63,022 nucleotides of DNA. Origin: a virus. Both the position numbers and the translations under genes were made by a program. The notes under the pieces are model-generated. The model was not told the origin of the DNA. It saw only the letters and a list, made by a program, of their open reading frames with translations, and ran no database searches. The stretch covers positions 1 to 63,022 of IMG/VR virus record IMGVR_UViG_3300037504_000243; one strand, 5' to 3'. How positions within the stretch are numbered: position 1 is the first letter of the stretch; every line of letters begins with the position of its first letter. Shown here piece after piece: positions 24,158 to 33,247 of the stretch.

Positions 24158-26863
24158 ATGGCTAATGATTTCTCAGGTGACAGTAATTGTGTAGCACTTT
24201 ACAGGTTTGAGAGTGGAGCGTTATTAACCGATAGTCAAGGGTCAAATGATCTATCAAACTCAGGTACTACTCTCTATGCTGATACTGGAAACTACAAAGA
24301 GGGCAGTGCAAGCGGTGACTTTAGCGGCTGTGAGTGTCAGGTTTCGGACGCATTTTTATCTTCAGACTTTCCGATGAAATCAGGAGGTAGTGAACGATCT
24401 TTCACTATTTGTGCTTGGTTCAACCACGACGCTATAGGTGAAGGGACTATCGTTGACTACCTGATACAAAAAACCAACTCGATATCCGCAAACCTACATA
24501 CTAACGCGGGGAGTCCACCACCTTTCACTTTCTATTTCTACCTTTCCGGCGGCGGCAACCAGAGTGTAGCACTAGGTGATTTCACTACTGGTCAGTGGTA
24601 CCACATCGCTGTTACTTACGATAGCTCAGATTATAGTTATAGGATTAGAGTTTACGACGATAACGCAGGGACACAGAAGTTCACTGACAAAACCGGGACC
24701 CTGTCGAGCGCGTTAGCCATTGACTCCACACCGTGGTATATCGGGGCTGGGTCCGCAGCTTACGGCGCGTGGCAAGGGTTGATAGATGAGGTTGTAGTAT
24801 TCAATAGTGTTTTGTCAGCCGATGATATAGACCTTATCAGAGACGGTAGCTATCCCCCTACCTATGACTATGTCCTGTTTGCCGACCACTTAGCGGTCAG
24901 TGGTATGTCAAATCCACCATTGTCGACTAATAGCAAGTTCTTCGCCGACCACTTAGCCGTCCCCAATCTAGCACTCCCACACCTAAACAATCCCTTACAC
25001 TTTTTCGGTGACCATCTAGCCGCGTCAAAAACATACGCCGGGGAAATGATCCAACCTATCCACGTTGACAACCAGACAGTATCGCAACTCTCCAACCCTG
25101 CACTCTACACTAACACACAGTTTTTTGCTGACCATCTAGCGACAAGTTTACTACCGAGTGCGTTGGCTAGCACTGTCTGGTCAGTAGGAGTGCAGAGGTT
25201 GTTAAATCAATTAGGCGACCAAGGGGAGCAGCTAGTAACTGGGGACTTAGGGGTACAGGAGGTCCAACGCTATTTACTGTCACTAGGTATACATGCTCAA
25301 TCAATCCAGCGTGTCCTAGCCACTATTATCGAAGACACCGCACAGTCAATACAACGAGTCCTAGCTACAATCGAGGACACCAATGTGGTCCAGTCTATTC
25401 AGCGCCACTTGCTAACCATACTACCTACCGAGGTTGTATACCGTGAGGTAGAGTATGATATATATCTAGACGGGGTGTCAGTTAAGGATTATTTGACAGG
25501 GGCAGTGGTGGAGTACGACGAGGACTCGATACATAACAAAGTTACCCTGAATGTCAACCCATTAAAATCCGAATACTCACCTCGACACAATATGTGGGAT
25601 AGTGCGGACCCGGACGTGAACAGTGGGGAGTCTAGGATAGAGATACATGTTGGCTCCCGTGTGCTGTATTTTCTAGTCGAGAAAAGGCAAGGGAGCGAGA
25701 GAGGGTTTACTATTGTTGGTCGTAGTCTTACCGCACAAGACGATCAACCGTATAGTGAGTACCAGACCACCACTATCAATACCCCTGAAACAGCGTCGTC
25801 TCTAGCCGGCACCTTGGCCACAAGTCGAGCAGTGGACTGGCAAGCTAACGATTGGGTACTACCTGTTGATACGTTCGAGGCTGAGGGATACCCGGCTAGG
25901 ATTATTAGAGAGATAGCCGAACAAGTCGGGGCCGTGGTCAGGTCCGATGACGCGGGAGATTTTGTAGTTAGGCAAGCGTTACCAGTAAGGCCGATTGACA
26001 TGCAAGGGACTACGGCGGAAGTGAGTTATGATCGAGAAGTGACTCTACTTGAACTCAGCGTCCAAGAGGCTAGAGGGACAGGTCACAACAAGATTACAGT
26101 TGACGGGTATAGTCCAGACGTTGATCTGCCTAAGATCGAGACAGAGGCTGACCCGGACGGGGCGAGAATAGAGGGGGATACAACTTATGTGCGAGTGTAC
26201 TGGTACGACGCAATCCCGTCTAGCGCCCCTAGTAAATATACAACGGATGGGTATTCACAGTACTTGGGTCAGTATACCGAGACGGTTAAAGAGGTGGTGG
26301 AGTTTAGGGACGGGGTGGCTAATCTCTCGTACCCACTGACCTCTCTGATCTACTGCTCATGGATTGGTGATACTAGCACTCTCAATAGTGCTGAAAAGTA
26401 CCAGGGGGAGTTGACGTTAGATGTTGATGACGACGCGTCAATGAGTGATAGGTATCGGGTGGCCGAGGTGAAATATACTACCACGTATTGGAGGTATAAA
26501 CTTTACGGCCATGATGTTGAAAGGCTACTGTTAGTGTTGGACTTAGGGGGTGGTGAGGACGTTACCGTGGATGTGACTATGGGTGACGGGGATAGCGAGG
26601 CCGACAGCGTAGGCGCAGACTGGTTGACCAACGAGTCTGTAGCGGTAGTGAGGGGTAAGTATGAACTAGACCGGACCAGGTATGACAGAAAGGTTATGAC
26701 ACTTAGAGTGCCGTATAACGACGCGGCCAAAGACGGGGTGGTTGTTTCGGTAGATAATGGTGAGCTTAGTGTGAATGGTAGGTGCCATGTGACTAGGTCG
26801 AGGATTATATTTGACGGCCCTATGGTTTTGAATGAACTGGAAGTGGTCAGGTTTTTAGTATAG
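24158..26863 (+). CDS. Tail hub/tip protein with N-terminal LamG-like lectin domain
   Basis: A 901-residue protein. Residues ~1-230 form a concanavalin-like LamG domain (FTICAWFNHD, GQWYHIAVTYDSS, YIGAGSAAYGAWQGLIDEVVVFN). Residues ~235-330 hold four copies of a short unit centred on FADHLA or FGDHLA, about 25-30 residues apart. Residues ~375-425 hold three copies of SIQRVLATI/SIQRHLLTI. The rest resembles a baseplate hub: YDIYLDGVSVKDYL, EIHVGSRVLYFLVEKRQG, GFTIVGRSLTAQ, ARIIREIAEQVG. The lectin domain may bind surface sugar. Confidence 0.8.
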   Translation: MANDFSGDSNCVALYRFESGALLTDSQGSNDLSNSGTTLYADTGNYKEGSASGDFSGCECQVSDAFLSSDFPMKSGGSERSFTICAWFNHDAIGEGTIVDYLIQKTNSISANLHTNAGSPPPFTFYFYLSGGGNQSVALGDFTTGQWYHIAVTYDSSDYSYRIRVYDDNAGTQKFTDKTGTLSSALAIDSTPWYIGAGSAAYGAWQGLIDEVVVFNSVLSADDIDLIRDGSYPPTYDYVLFADHLAVSGMSNPPLSTNSKFFADHLAVPNLALPHLNNPLHFFGDHLAASKTYAGEMIQPIHVDNQTVSQLSNPALYTNTQFFADHLATSLLPSALASTVWSVGVQRLLNQLGDQGEQLVTGDLGVQEVQRYLLSLGIHAQSIQRVLATIIEDTAQSIQRVLATIEDTNVVQSIQRHLLTILPTEVVYREVEYDIYLDGVSVKDYLTGAVVEYDEDSIHNKVTLNVNPLKSEYSPRHNMWDSADPDVNSGESRIEIHVGSRVLYFLVEKRQGSERGFTIVGRSLTAQDDQPYSEYQTTTINTPETASSLAGTLATSRAVDWQANDWVLPVDTFEAEGYPARIIREIAEQVGAVVRSDDAGDFVVRQALPVRPIDMQGTTAEVSYDREVTLLELSVQEARGTGHNKITVDGYSPDVDLPKIETEADPDGARIEGDTTYVRVYWYDAIPSSAPSKYTTDGYSQYLGQYTETVKEVVEFRDGVANLSYPLTSLIYCSWIGDTSTLNSAEKYQGELTLDVDDDASMSDRYRVAEVKYTTTYWRYKLYGHDVERLLLVLDLGGGEDVTVDVTMGDGDSEADSVGADWLTNESVAVVRGKYELDRTRYDRKVMTLRVPYNDAAKDGVVVSVDNGELSVNGRCHVTRSRIIFDGPMVLNELEVVRFLV

Positions 26864-26900
26864 GTTAGGTATAGGTATAGATCATGTTTGGTAGGTGGTT

Positions 26901-27116
26901 ATGGCTGACATTATGAGTGGGGTTGTGACTAGAGCACTGTCAGGCGGTAGGTATAAAGTCCGTTCGCGTGGTAAGGTTTATACTGTTAAAGGACAAGGGC
27001 ACAGCCTCAATGTTGGTTCGTCCTGTATCGTTAACCGGTCAGGTAATGGCTGGGTAGTGGTAGGGTCGGGCAAAACTAAACGGCGGAGTACCACCACGGT
27101 AACAGTTACAGGTTAG
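26901..27116 (+). CDS. Small beta-barrel-like tail protein
   Basis: A 71-residue basic protein from ATG 26901 (GTG 26895 possible; GGTAGGTGG upstream). Alternating strands (VVTRALSGGRYKVRSRGKVYTVKG, partly shown) suggest an SH3- or OB-like barrel. The end is Thr-rich. It lies between hub and tip genes. No family recognised. Confidence 0.65.
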   Translation: MADIMSGVVTRALSGGRYKVRSRGKVYTVKGQGHSLNVGSSCIVNRSGNGWVVVGSGKTKRRSTTTVTVTG

Positions 27117-27125
27117 GTTAGGTTA

Positions 27126-27896
27126 ATGAGCGAGCAAGTACAAAGTATTAGTTTCTCAGGTGCGGGAAGTAACACTGCTATCAAGGCGGAACTCGACAGT
27201 GTATTCAACGACTCAGCCTCCCAGTTTGCCTACAAGGAGTCGGCTTATTTCCGTGTCTACCCCTACCCCGACAACCTCGCTATCACTATCACCCCCTCTG
27301 CCGGTGAGGTTTACGGGGCCGGGGATGGGAGTTACACTGTCACAGAGACAGTTACATTCGACGACACCAACCTAGCCGCAACCACATATCCGATACAGAG
27401 TATTGTCAGTACGTCGTGGTACGGCAACGACCTAGGCGGGGTTGTCAGTAAGGGTAACACCACTATTCAATCCTCCAAGTCTGGGATAGGGGTGTTGTCC
27501 ATCACATACACCTCATACTTTAAACGCTTCCGAGTTAGATTAGATACGCAAAGTGAATCAACCTTCCCAGTACTGTTGTCGATACAAGGCGGGACTGACA
27601 GTGACGATGACAGACCTAGTACCTCCCTCACTGTCACGTTTTACCAAACCTCAACAACAACCACGGACTATTTGTTTACCGTGCAAAACTACTGTACTGA
27701 CACCGCTATCAGCGGGGTGGGTGTTTACATTGACGGGGTTAAGGTTGGTACCACTGACAGCAACGGCCAGGTAACCTTGAGTGACGCCGTGGTTGGTGAA
27801 AGCTATACCGCGTATGTGAGTGAGGGCGGGTATAGAGTTTTTGAGGCAACGTTTACGGTGCCCACCCCCTCAACCGACGATAGCGAGGCGTGTTAG
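27126..27896 (+). CDS. Tail protein with C-terminal carboxypeptidase-regulatory-like domain
   Basis: A 256-residue protein. The N-terminal two thirds are beta-rich (YFRVYPYPDNLAITITPSAG). Residues ~185-245 (GVGVYIDGVKVGTTDSNGQVTLSDAVVGESYTAYVS, partly) show the G-x-T-D-x-x-G pattern of CarboxypepD_reg/PEGA-like folds, common in surface-exposed phage proteins. It is followed by the next tail gene one base after its stop. Likely part of the tail tip. Confidence 0.7.
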   Translation: MSEQVQSISFSGAGSNTAIKAELDSVFNDSASQFAYKESAYFRVYPYPDNLAITITPSAGEVYGAGDGSYTVTETVTFDDTNLAATTYPIQSIVSTSWYGNDLGGVVSKGNTTIQSSKSGIGVLSITYTSYFKRFRVRLDTQSESTFPVLLSIQGGTDSDDDRPSTSLTVTFYQTSTTTTDYLFTVQNYCTDTAISGVGVYIDGVKVGTTDSNGQVTLSDAVVGESYTAYVSEGGYRVFEATFTVPTPSTDDSEAC

Positions 27897-27897
27897 T

Positions 27898-30552
27898 ATG
27901 GCGACTGTAGAAGGAACTATATATCTATGTCCTCGGTCGTGCTCTCAACTGGTCGACTCCACACCAACAAGTGAGAGGGATAGTGTTACTATTACCGCAC
28001 CTGAGGACGGGGTGGAGTATGGAACCGCTATCATCGTCCTCAAACCGTATGCCGTCACCAACCTCACCCCCTATTCAGCCGGCACAATAAAACTACGGAC
28101 CATTACCGGACCGACCTGTGGTGATATATTAAGTTGGCAACGCACAGACAGAGGTATTGTCACTGTCACCTACGCGGCCCCGGATGACTGTAACTGGGAG
28201 TACTCGGAGCTAGGACCACGTAAACCACCTAACTTGACTATCGGCGCTGGTTGGCCTTTGTGGTCATGGTTACTTGAACCAGAACAAGCGGTAGTGCAAC
28301 CGGCCAACGACGACACCAAGGCCGACGCCTACACGTTACTAGGAGATAGTAACACCACTAACCTCACTGTACTATCCATGGTACCAGGGACCTACGTTGC
28401 CGCGTACGAGTACCACCTTAACCTCGCGGGTAACCGTATCGGGACCTTGATACTTAGCGAGTGGGGGACGCCTAATGTAACAGGCGGGTATATCACTAAC
28501 ATTGGCGGGGTCAATGACCTTGACCTGACCGTTACCGTGTTCGGTGAGAGTGTTAACGCTAAAGCCTCTGACCATAGAAGCTGGTCGGTTGACGACTGGG
28601 TAGTGCTAGTACAAAACTGCTGCCAGGATAACAACGGCAACCTCCCTAATTGCTCACCTTACGTAGGCGGCGCACCCGCTGAGTTCCAAGAGTTTGGACC
28701 TGATAATATTCTGACCAACCCCGATAACGACTACATAACACTGCCAGTCGGGTATAGTCTATATGAGCCAGTGAGTGAGGCGATACATAGGTATAGTAGT
28801 ACCGAGTGGGCCGCGTCACTAGACCTGTCAGTTCATCGCGGTGAGGTGACAGCGGTAGACACTGGCAACGACACTTGTACGGTGGCTTTTGAAAATGACT
28901 TCGGGACCATCGCCGACATCCCGGTCAAATATATAGCGCAAGGAGAAAGCAGTTATACAGGCGGGGCCGGGTCGATAGGTGTTGGCGCTAACGTTCTAGT
29001 CCTTAACAAATCAGGTACTAGTACCCCTGTGGCCGGGGACCTGATTGTGTTCTCGGTATGCGATCGGTACGTGCTGTACTTCTATAACGAGGACTATTAT
29101 GATGTTGGTGATGGGTATAGTAAGTATTGTTTTTTCTGGGATAAGGGGACGGACAATTACCTCCAGGGTGTTACCTATAACAACGGGGACCCTGTGCTTG
29201 ACGCGGATTGGCCGGTGTTAGAAAGTGATATCAGTGATTGGATACTGGCCAACTTCCAGGAGTCGCAATACCCGGAGTATTTTTTTGAAGTAGTCAACCA
29301 GCAAGGTACTCATCATCTAAACGAATCGACAGACAGTGTTACCAACTATTGTATCCCAGACTTGGACAACCGATGCACGGAGGACGAATACATCACAAAC
29401 AATATCGGAACTGTTTTTGTCGACCAGTTTTTCACGCCTCATATAAACTACTTTGTTGGGGAAGACGAATACGACCCATACGACGTGTTTCCTTTTGATA
29501 TGACTGGGTACCGAAACGACACTGAGGTATCGGCTGAGGTGGCGGCAAGGATAGTGGTGGTGGAAGGGGAGTTTTATAAAAGTTCATTTATCCCAGAATA
29601 CCGCTACGACAGGTACGTCAACGATATCTACGCGGAGGTCTCAGATGCTACAGACCCCACAAAAACATACCGCGAATACGACGGACCCTACCAAACAGAA
29701 CTAAACCCCACCGCCCCACATGGCCACGACCAGACCCACGATTGGAAATTTCGAGCAGTCATTAAACAACGGCACGGAGATGATTATAGAACTGCCTGGA
29801 CTCACATCCAACTAAACCGCACTGGTACTTCCGACGGTATAGGTGAGATTAAAGGGGCTGGTGCCGGTAACCAAACCGCCGAGCTTGATATTGATATTAC
29901 CGGGACAATGTCGCTGACGATCCCAGGTCTCGGTATCGAGGAGAGCTTCGACTATCTGTGGAGTCAAACTAACTGCACATGGGATGACAGCGACAAAGAG
30001 AATCCAACTGGAGGGTCATACGGATATACAACGGGCGGGATTGGAACTGGTATGAGAAACGGGAAGTGGACAGACGAGGAAGTAGCGATAACCTACCTTG
30101 CCATATTCAAACACACTGAAACCGTCTATGGCACCTACACCAACACTAACGACACACCCGAGAATTTCGATGTTAATACTAACAACCTCGACATCTACGC
30201 GTGGCAAGCGGACGGGAGTGAATATGTAGGTGAAGAGGTGGAAGTGTATGATCGTTTTTTTGTAGCGGATAACAGGTCAAGTAACCTCGAAGCGGCAATC
30301 AAAAAGATGGTGTTGACGTACCAACAACCTGTATCGTTCGCCACCACAAACGCGGGAGGGATTGTTGAATATGACTATCTGGTTGACTCGGACCCAGTCC
30401 AAGGTATCCCAGGTAATCACTATGCTTGCGGTATCCACCTACCAGACAATCTCCCACATTGGGATTTTACAGTTAGCCAATCTGTCTGGGAGAAGTCCTG
30501 GATTTGGGGCGCAAGGATATACGTACCAGAATGTCTACTTGTAAAAATATAA
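27898..30552 (+). CDS. Large tail-tip structural protein
   Basis: An 884-residue protein. ATG 27898 (GAGGCG upstream) begins one base after the preceding stop; longer starts would overlap that gene heavily. It is acidic, Tyr/Asp/Asn-rich and beta-dominated, with many Cys near the N-terminus (CPRSCSQL, CCQDNNGNLPNCSPY). Around residues 320-400 a segment GEVTAVDTGNDTCTVAFEND and GVGANVLVLNKSG looks like a small barrel of the kind in baseplate spike proteins. No enzyme motif seen. Confidence 0.7.
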   Translation: MATVEGTIYLCPRSCSQLVDSTPTSERDSVTITAPEDGVEYGTAIIVLKPYAVTNLTPYSAGTIKLRTITGPTCGDILSWQRTDRGIVTVTYAAPDDCNWEYSELGPRKPPNLTIGAGWPLWSWLLEPEQAVVQPANDDTKADAYTLLGDSNTTNLTVLSMVPGTYVAAYEYHLNLAGNRIGTLILSEWGTPNVTGGYITNIGGVNDLDLTVTVFGESVNAKASDHRSWSVDDWVVLVQNCCQDNNGNLPNCSPYVGGAPAEFQEFGPDNILTNPDNDYITLPVGYSLYEPVSEAIHRYSSTEWAASLDLSVHRGEVTAVDTGNDTCTVAFENDFGTIADIPVKYIAQGESSYTGGAGSIGVGANVLVLNKSGTSTPVAGDLIVFSVCDRYVLYFYNEDYYDVGDGYSKYCFFWDKGTDNYLQGVTYNNGDPVLDADWPVLESDISDWILANFQESQYPEYFFEVVNQQGTHHLNESTDSVTNYCIPDLDNRCTEDEYITNNIGTVFVDQFFTPHINYFVGEDEYDPYDVFPFDMTGYRNDTEVSAEVAARIVVVEGEFYKSSFIPEYRYDRYVNDIYAEVSDATDPTKTYREYDGPYQTELNPTAPHGHDQTHDWKFRAVIKQRHGDDYRTAWTHIQLNRTGTSDGIGEIKGAGAGNQTAELDIDITGTMSLTIPGLGIEESFDYLWSQTNCTWDDSDKENPTGGSYGYTTGGIGTGMRNGKWTDEEVAITYLAIFKHTETVYGTYTNTNDTPENFDVNTNNLDIYAWQADGSEYVGEEVEVYDRFFVADNRSSNLEAAIKKMVLTYQQPVSFATTNAGGIVEYDYLVDSDPVQGIPGNHYACGIHLPDNLPHWDFTVSQSVWEKSWIWGARIYVPECLLVKI

Positions 30553-30591
30553 CCTAGTACAGTAATATCAATACTAGTAAGGAGAATAACC

Positions 30592-31713
30592 GTGGGCAGC
30601 TTATCAGACTATTTAGAGAACGCAATACTAAAACACCTGGTCGACGAAGAGTCATACACTCCACCGACCATCTACGTTGGGTTGTCAACAGCTGACCCGA
30701 CCGACGACGCTAGCGGACTAAGTGAACCGAGCGGTGACGGGTATGCCCGTGTCGCCCATAGTAGTTGGACCACCGCCGCTAGCCGAGGTACCGCCAACAA
30801 CGGTCAAATCACCTTCCCTACAGCTACCGGATCGTGGGGGACTGTCACCCACGTTGCGTTGTTTGACGCTTCAAGCGGTGGTAACATGTTGGCCCACTCA
30901 GCCCTTGACGCTTCAAGGTCTATCGTATCAGGTAATACTTTTGCTATAGCCGACGGTGAGATAACGATAGACTTCAAAGTCTGGAAGTTGTACTACACCA
31001 GCGGCGGGACGTATGAGATACAAGATGATGACACTATAGAAGGCGACACTGGAGGCGCCACTGCCACTGTTCATGACGTTATACTACAGTCTGGTACCTG
31101 GGCTGGAGGTGACGCGGCCGGGTATATCTGGATTAAATCTGTAACTGGTACTTTCCAAAGTGAGACTATTTCGGTAGGTGCTAACAGTAACGTTGCAACA
31201 ATAGACGGTGATTTGGTCGGTGGTATCTCTGACTACCTAGCTCACAAAATGTTAGACCTGATATTCTCCGGGACGGGATACACCGCGCCGTCAATATACG
31301 TGGGGTTTTCCACAGCCAACCCAGAGGACGACGGTGGTGGTACTAGTGAGCCTGTCGGTAACAACTACAGCCGAACTCAGGTCAGCTCGTGGCGGTCGGT
31401 TGCTAACAGTGTAGTTGACAACGCGGCGGAAGTGACGTTACCGACCCCGTCTGGTTCTTGGGGGACGTTGACTCATGAGATACTGATGGACGCGGCGACA
31501 AGCGGTAACCTTCTATACTATGGCAAGCTACGATACACACAAAGCCCCAACAACGGGGACGGGTTAACAATCCCTGTTGGGGCTTTGAACATTGGAGTGG
31601 ACAGGACGTTACCGGTTACTACGACCACGACGACTAGCACTAGCACTACCACGACGTCAACCACTAGTACCACGTCAACGTCAACCACAACCACAACGAC
31701 GACAGCACCTTAA
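30592..31713 (+). CDS. Tail-tip protein with duplicated fibre domain and mucin-like tail
   Basis: A 373-residue protein from GTG 30592 with AAGGAG upstream. Two copies of a phage fibre-type domain lie at ~1-120 and ~210-335: SDYLENAILKHL ... YVGLSTADP ... GSWGTVTHVALFDA, and SDYLAHKMLDLI ... YVGFSTANP ... GSWGTLTHEILMDA. An unrelated beta insert separates them. The last ~31 residues are Thr/Ser ending in Thr-Ala-Pro. It is the last gene of the rightward operon and overlaps the convergent gene by four bases. Confidence 0.8.
   Translation: MGSLSDYLENAILKHLVDEESYTPPTIYVGLSTADPTDDASGLSEPSGDGYARVAHSSWTTAASRGTANNGQITFPTATGSWGTVTHVALFDASSGGNMLAHSALDASRSIVSGNTFAIADGEITIDFKVWKLYYTSGGTYEIQDDDTIEGDTGGATATVHDVILQSGTWAGGDAAGYIWIKSVTGTFQSETISVGANSNVATIDGDLVGGISDYLAHKMLDLIFSGTGYTAPSIYVGFSTANPEDDGGGTSEPVGNNYSRTQVSSWRSVANSVVDNAAEVTLPTPSGSWGTLTHEILMDAATSGNLLYYGKLRYTQSPNNGDGLTIPVGALNIGVDRTLPVTTTTTTSTSTTTTSTTSTTSTSTTTTTTTAP
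31541..31586. other. Inverted repeat inside the 3' end of the tail-tip gene
   Basis: AAAGCCCCAACA (31541-31552) is a perfect complement of TGTTGGGGCTTT (31575-31586) around a 22-base loop, within coding sequence. It lies ~125 bases before the convergent gene ends, where no other terminator is visible, so it may end transcription from both sides or protect the mRNA 3' end. Confidence 0.5.
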
Positions 31714-31913
31714 CCCTTGCCGCTGGTCGATGACTTCTTGACAACCTCGGGGTCTGGTTCCCAGACCCCTTTCCAGTAGTTCCACAGAGCGGCCATGATA
31801 ATCTTTCCTATACTGTAACCCTCAGCCTTGGCTCTCGCTTTAGCCCCGTCCCAGGTTTTCTGGTTCTTGTTTGTGCCTGCGATGATCAAAGTTTTTTTTA
31901 AATGCACACTCAC
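31710..31913 (-). CDS. Small basic hypothetical protein
   Basis: A 67-residue Lys-rich protein, LKKTLIIAGTNKNQKTWDGAK then an aromatic stretch ALWNYWKGVWEPDP. It starts on the last base of the upstream membrane protein gene, so both are coupled. The stop overlaps that of the convergent tail gene by three to four bases. I recognise no family. Confidence 0.6.
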   Translation of the reverse strand: MSVHLKKTLIIAGTNKNQKTWDGAKARAKAEGYSIGKIIMAALWNYWKGVWEPDPEVVKKSSTSGKG

Positions 31914-32182
31914 TATCTGTCCCCTTCGTCCTTATCGTAATAATCACCCATATCGTACGGTTTACTAAACTGAGACTGCATCGCCCGTAGAACAACTATT
32001 TGCTTCAAACCTTCTGAAATATTGTTGTTAGTTTTGTTTAACTTGTCTAGCAACTGGGAGACTCTGCCGAGGTACACGAAGCTAGCTAGTCCCAACAAGA
32101 ACAGTCCAAACAACGGACGGTCTGTAGCCGCGTAGTAAGACGACAACACTACGATAATCAGTTCATACAACAACTGTCCCAT
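31913..32182 (-). CDS. Small membrane protein of the sugar island
   Basis: An 89-residue protein. ATG 32182 overlaps the stop of the glycosyltransferase gene and has AAGGAGG within it. Two hydrophobic helices (LLYELIIVVLSSYYAA and LFGLFLLGLASFVYLG) are followed by an amphipathic and acidic tail. It may anchor the neighbouring glycosyltransferase, but this is inferred from coupling only. Confidence 0.65.
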   Translation of the reverse strand: MGQLLYELIIVVLSSYYAATDRPLFGLFLLGLASFVYLGRVSQLLDKLNKTNNNISEGLKQIVVLRAMQSQFSKPYDMGDYYDKDEGDR

Positions 32183-33195
32183 CACTCATCCTCCTTTAAC
32201 CATTTACTAACCCACTCCTGTATATCCACCACAGTCCTATCCTTCACCTTATCTCTCCAGGGTTGGCAATGTTCAACCACCTGTGTTATCATTTCCTTTT
32301 GCTTGTCCGGCCTCACTCCTCCACCTGTCTCAACGTACCTAATCAACATATCCTCACCACCCCAAACATATACTGCGGCAGCTCTATTCCAAGCCATACC
32401 CCAATGGGTGTAATGATAATCACGCTTGTCTCCTTGATGCCTCAAAAACCCATGTAACCAAAGCCAATGCTTATACCCCATTACTACCGGGGCAAAGTTC
32501 ATGAAGTGCTCACCGCCGGAGTATGAGTACCGTTGCGGCCACAGGTCCCCGGTCTGGTCGTTCTTCAAGTCGTTGACTATCTCCCTTGACAGCATCATCC
32601 CGCAAGAGCTAGCACACGGAACCTCGATAACACCAACCCGTTTCGACCAGTTGCGAGACAGGGTGTAACCTAGAAACCCTTTCTCGTCCATCTCGTCTAC
32701 CAGCTTATACCCTAACCCGTGACCTTCGAGTAGTTTATAACTGTTGGCGAAGTGTATTATCCCACCTAAAGTATGGTAGTTGTGACGGTAGAAGTCGAAC
32801 ATTCTGTACAACTGCCCGCGCTGGACTACACAATGCGCGTCACAGAACCAGAGGTAGTCGCTATCGGTTGCCTTGACCCCGACGTTCTTAGCCTGCCAAT
32901 GGCTCAACCTCTCGCTATACGTCAACACTTGTAACCAAGGTTCGTGTTTGGCGACGGCTGACAGGGCAATGTTACTCCGGCTCCTGTTCTCCTTGACATC
33001 TATCTGGTTGACAAACGCGTCGGACTCAGGAGCCGCGTTAATTTCTAGTTGCGATCGCCACTCAGGGCAGTCGTTGTCGATACAGATAATCTGGTACTCA
33101 ATCCCCCGGTCCCGTAGTTCCTCGTGGATTGACGCGACCGTGTATAGTATTTGCGGGTACTCTCCGGCAAATGGTATTATGATTGACAGGTCCAT
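32182..33195 (-). CDS. GT-A glycosyltransferase with DAHC metal motif (GT2/GT27-like)
   Basis: A 337-residue enzyme that moves a sugar from a nucleotide donor. MDLSIIIPFAGEYPQIL and IICIDNDC are the GT-A nucleotide-binding strands. YLWFCDAHCVV holds the metal motif Asp 119-Ala-His 121-Cys. Most GT2 enzymes have DxD, while D-S/A-H-C is the hallmark of polypeptide GalNAc-transferases that start mucin-type O-glycans. A later GGEHF and conserved Trp/His-rich end also fit an acceptor region. GAGGAG precedes ATG 33195. It heads the genes nearest the mucin-tailed structural genes. The protein acceptor is inferred. Confidence 0.82.
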   Translation of the reverse strand: MDLSIIIPFAGEYPQILYTVASIHEELRDRGIEYQIICIDNDCPEWRSQLEINAAPESDAFVNQIDVKENRSRSNIALSAVAKHEPWLQVLTYSERLSHWQAKNVGVKATDSDYLWFCDAHCVVQRGQLYRMFDFYRHNYHTLGGIIHFANSYKLLEGHGLGYKLVDEMDEKGFLGYTLSRNWSKRVGVIEVPCASSCGMMLSREIVNDLKNDQTGDLWPQRYSYSGGEHFMNFAPVVMGYKHWLWLHGFLRHQGDKRDYHYTHWGMAWNRAAAVYVWGGEDMLIRYVETGGGVRPDKQKEMITQVVEHCQPWRDKVKDRTVVDIQEWVSKWLKEDE

Positions 33196-33247
33196 TTAAT
33201 TCTCCTCTCTCTTTTCTAACAATACTCACTAAACTGATACTCATAAC

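Noticed and set aside
9898-31713. Diversity-generating retroelement acting on the fibres or tails
   Set aside because: No reverse transcriptase and no template/variable repeat pair is seen.
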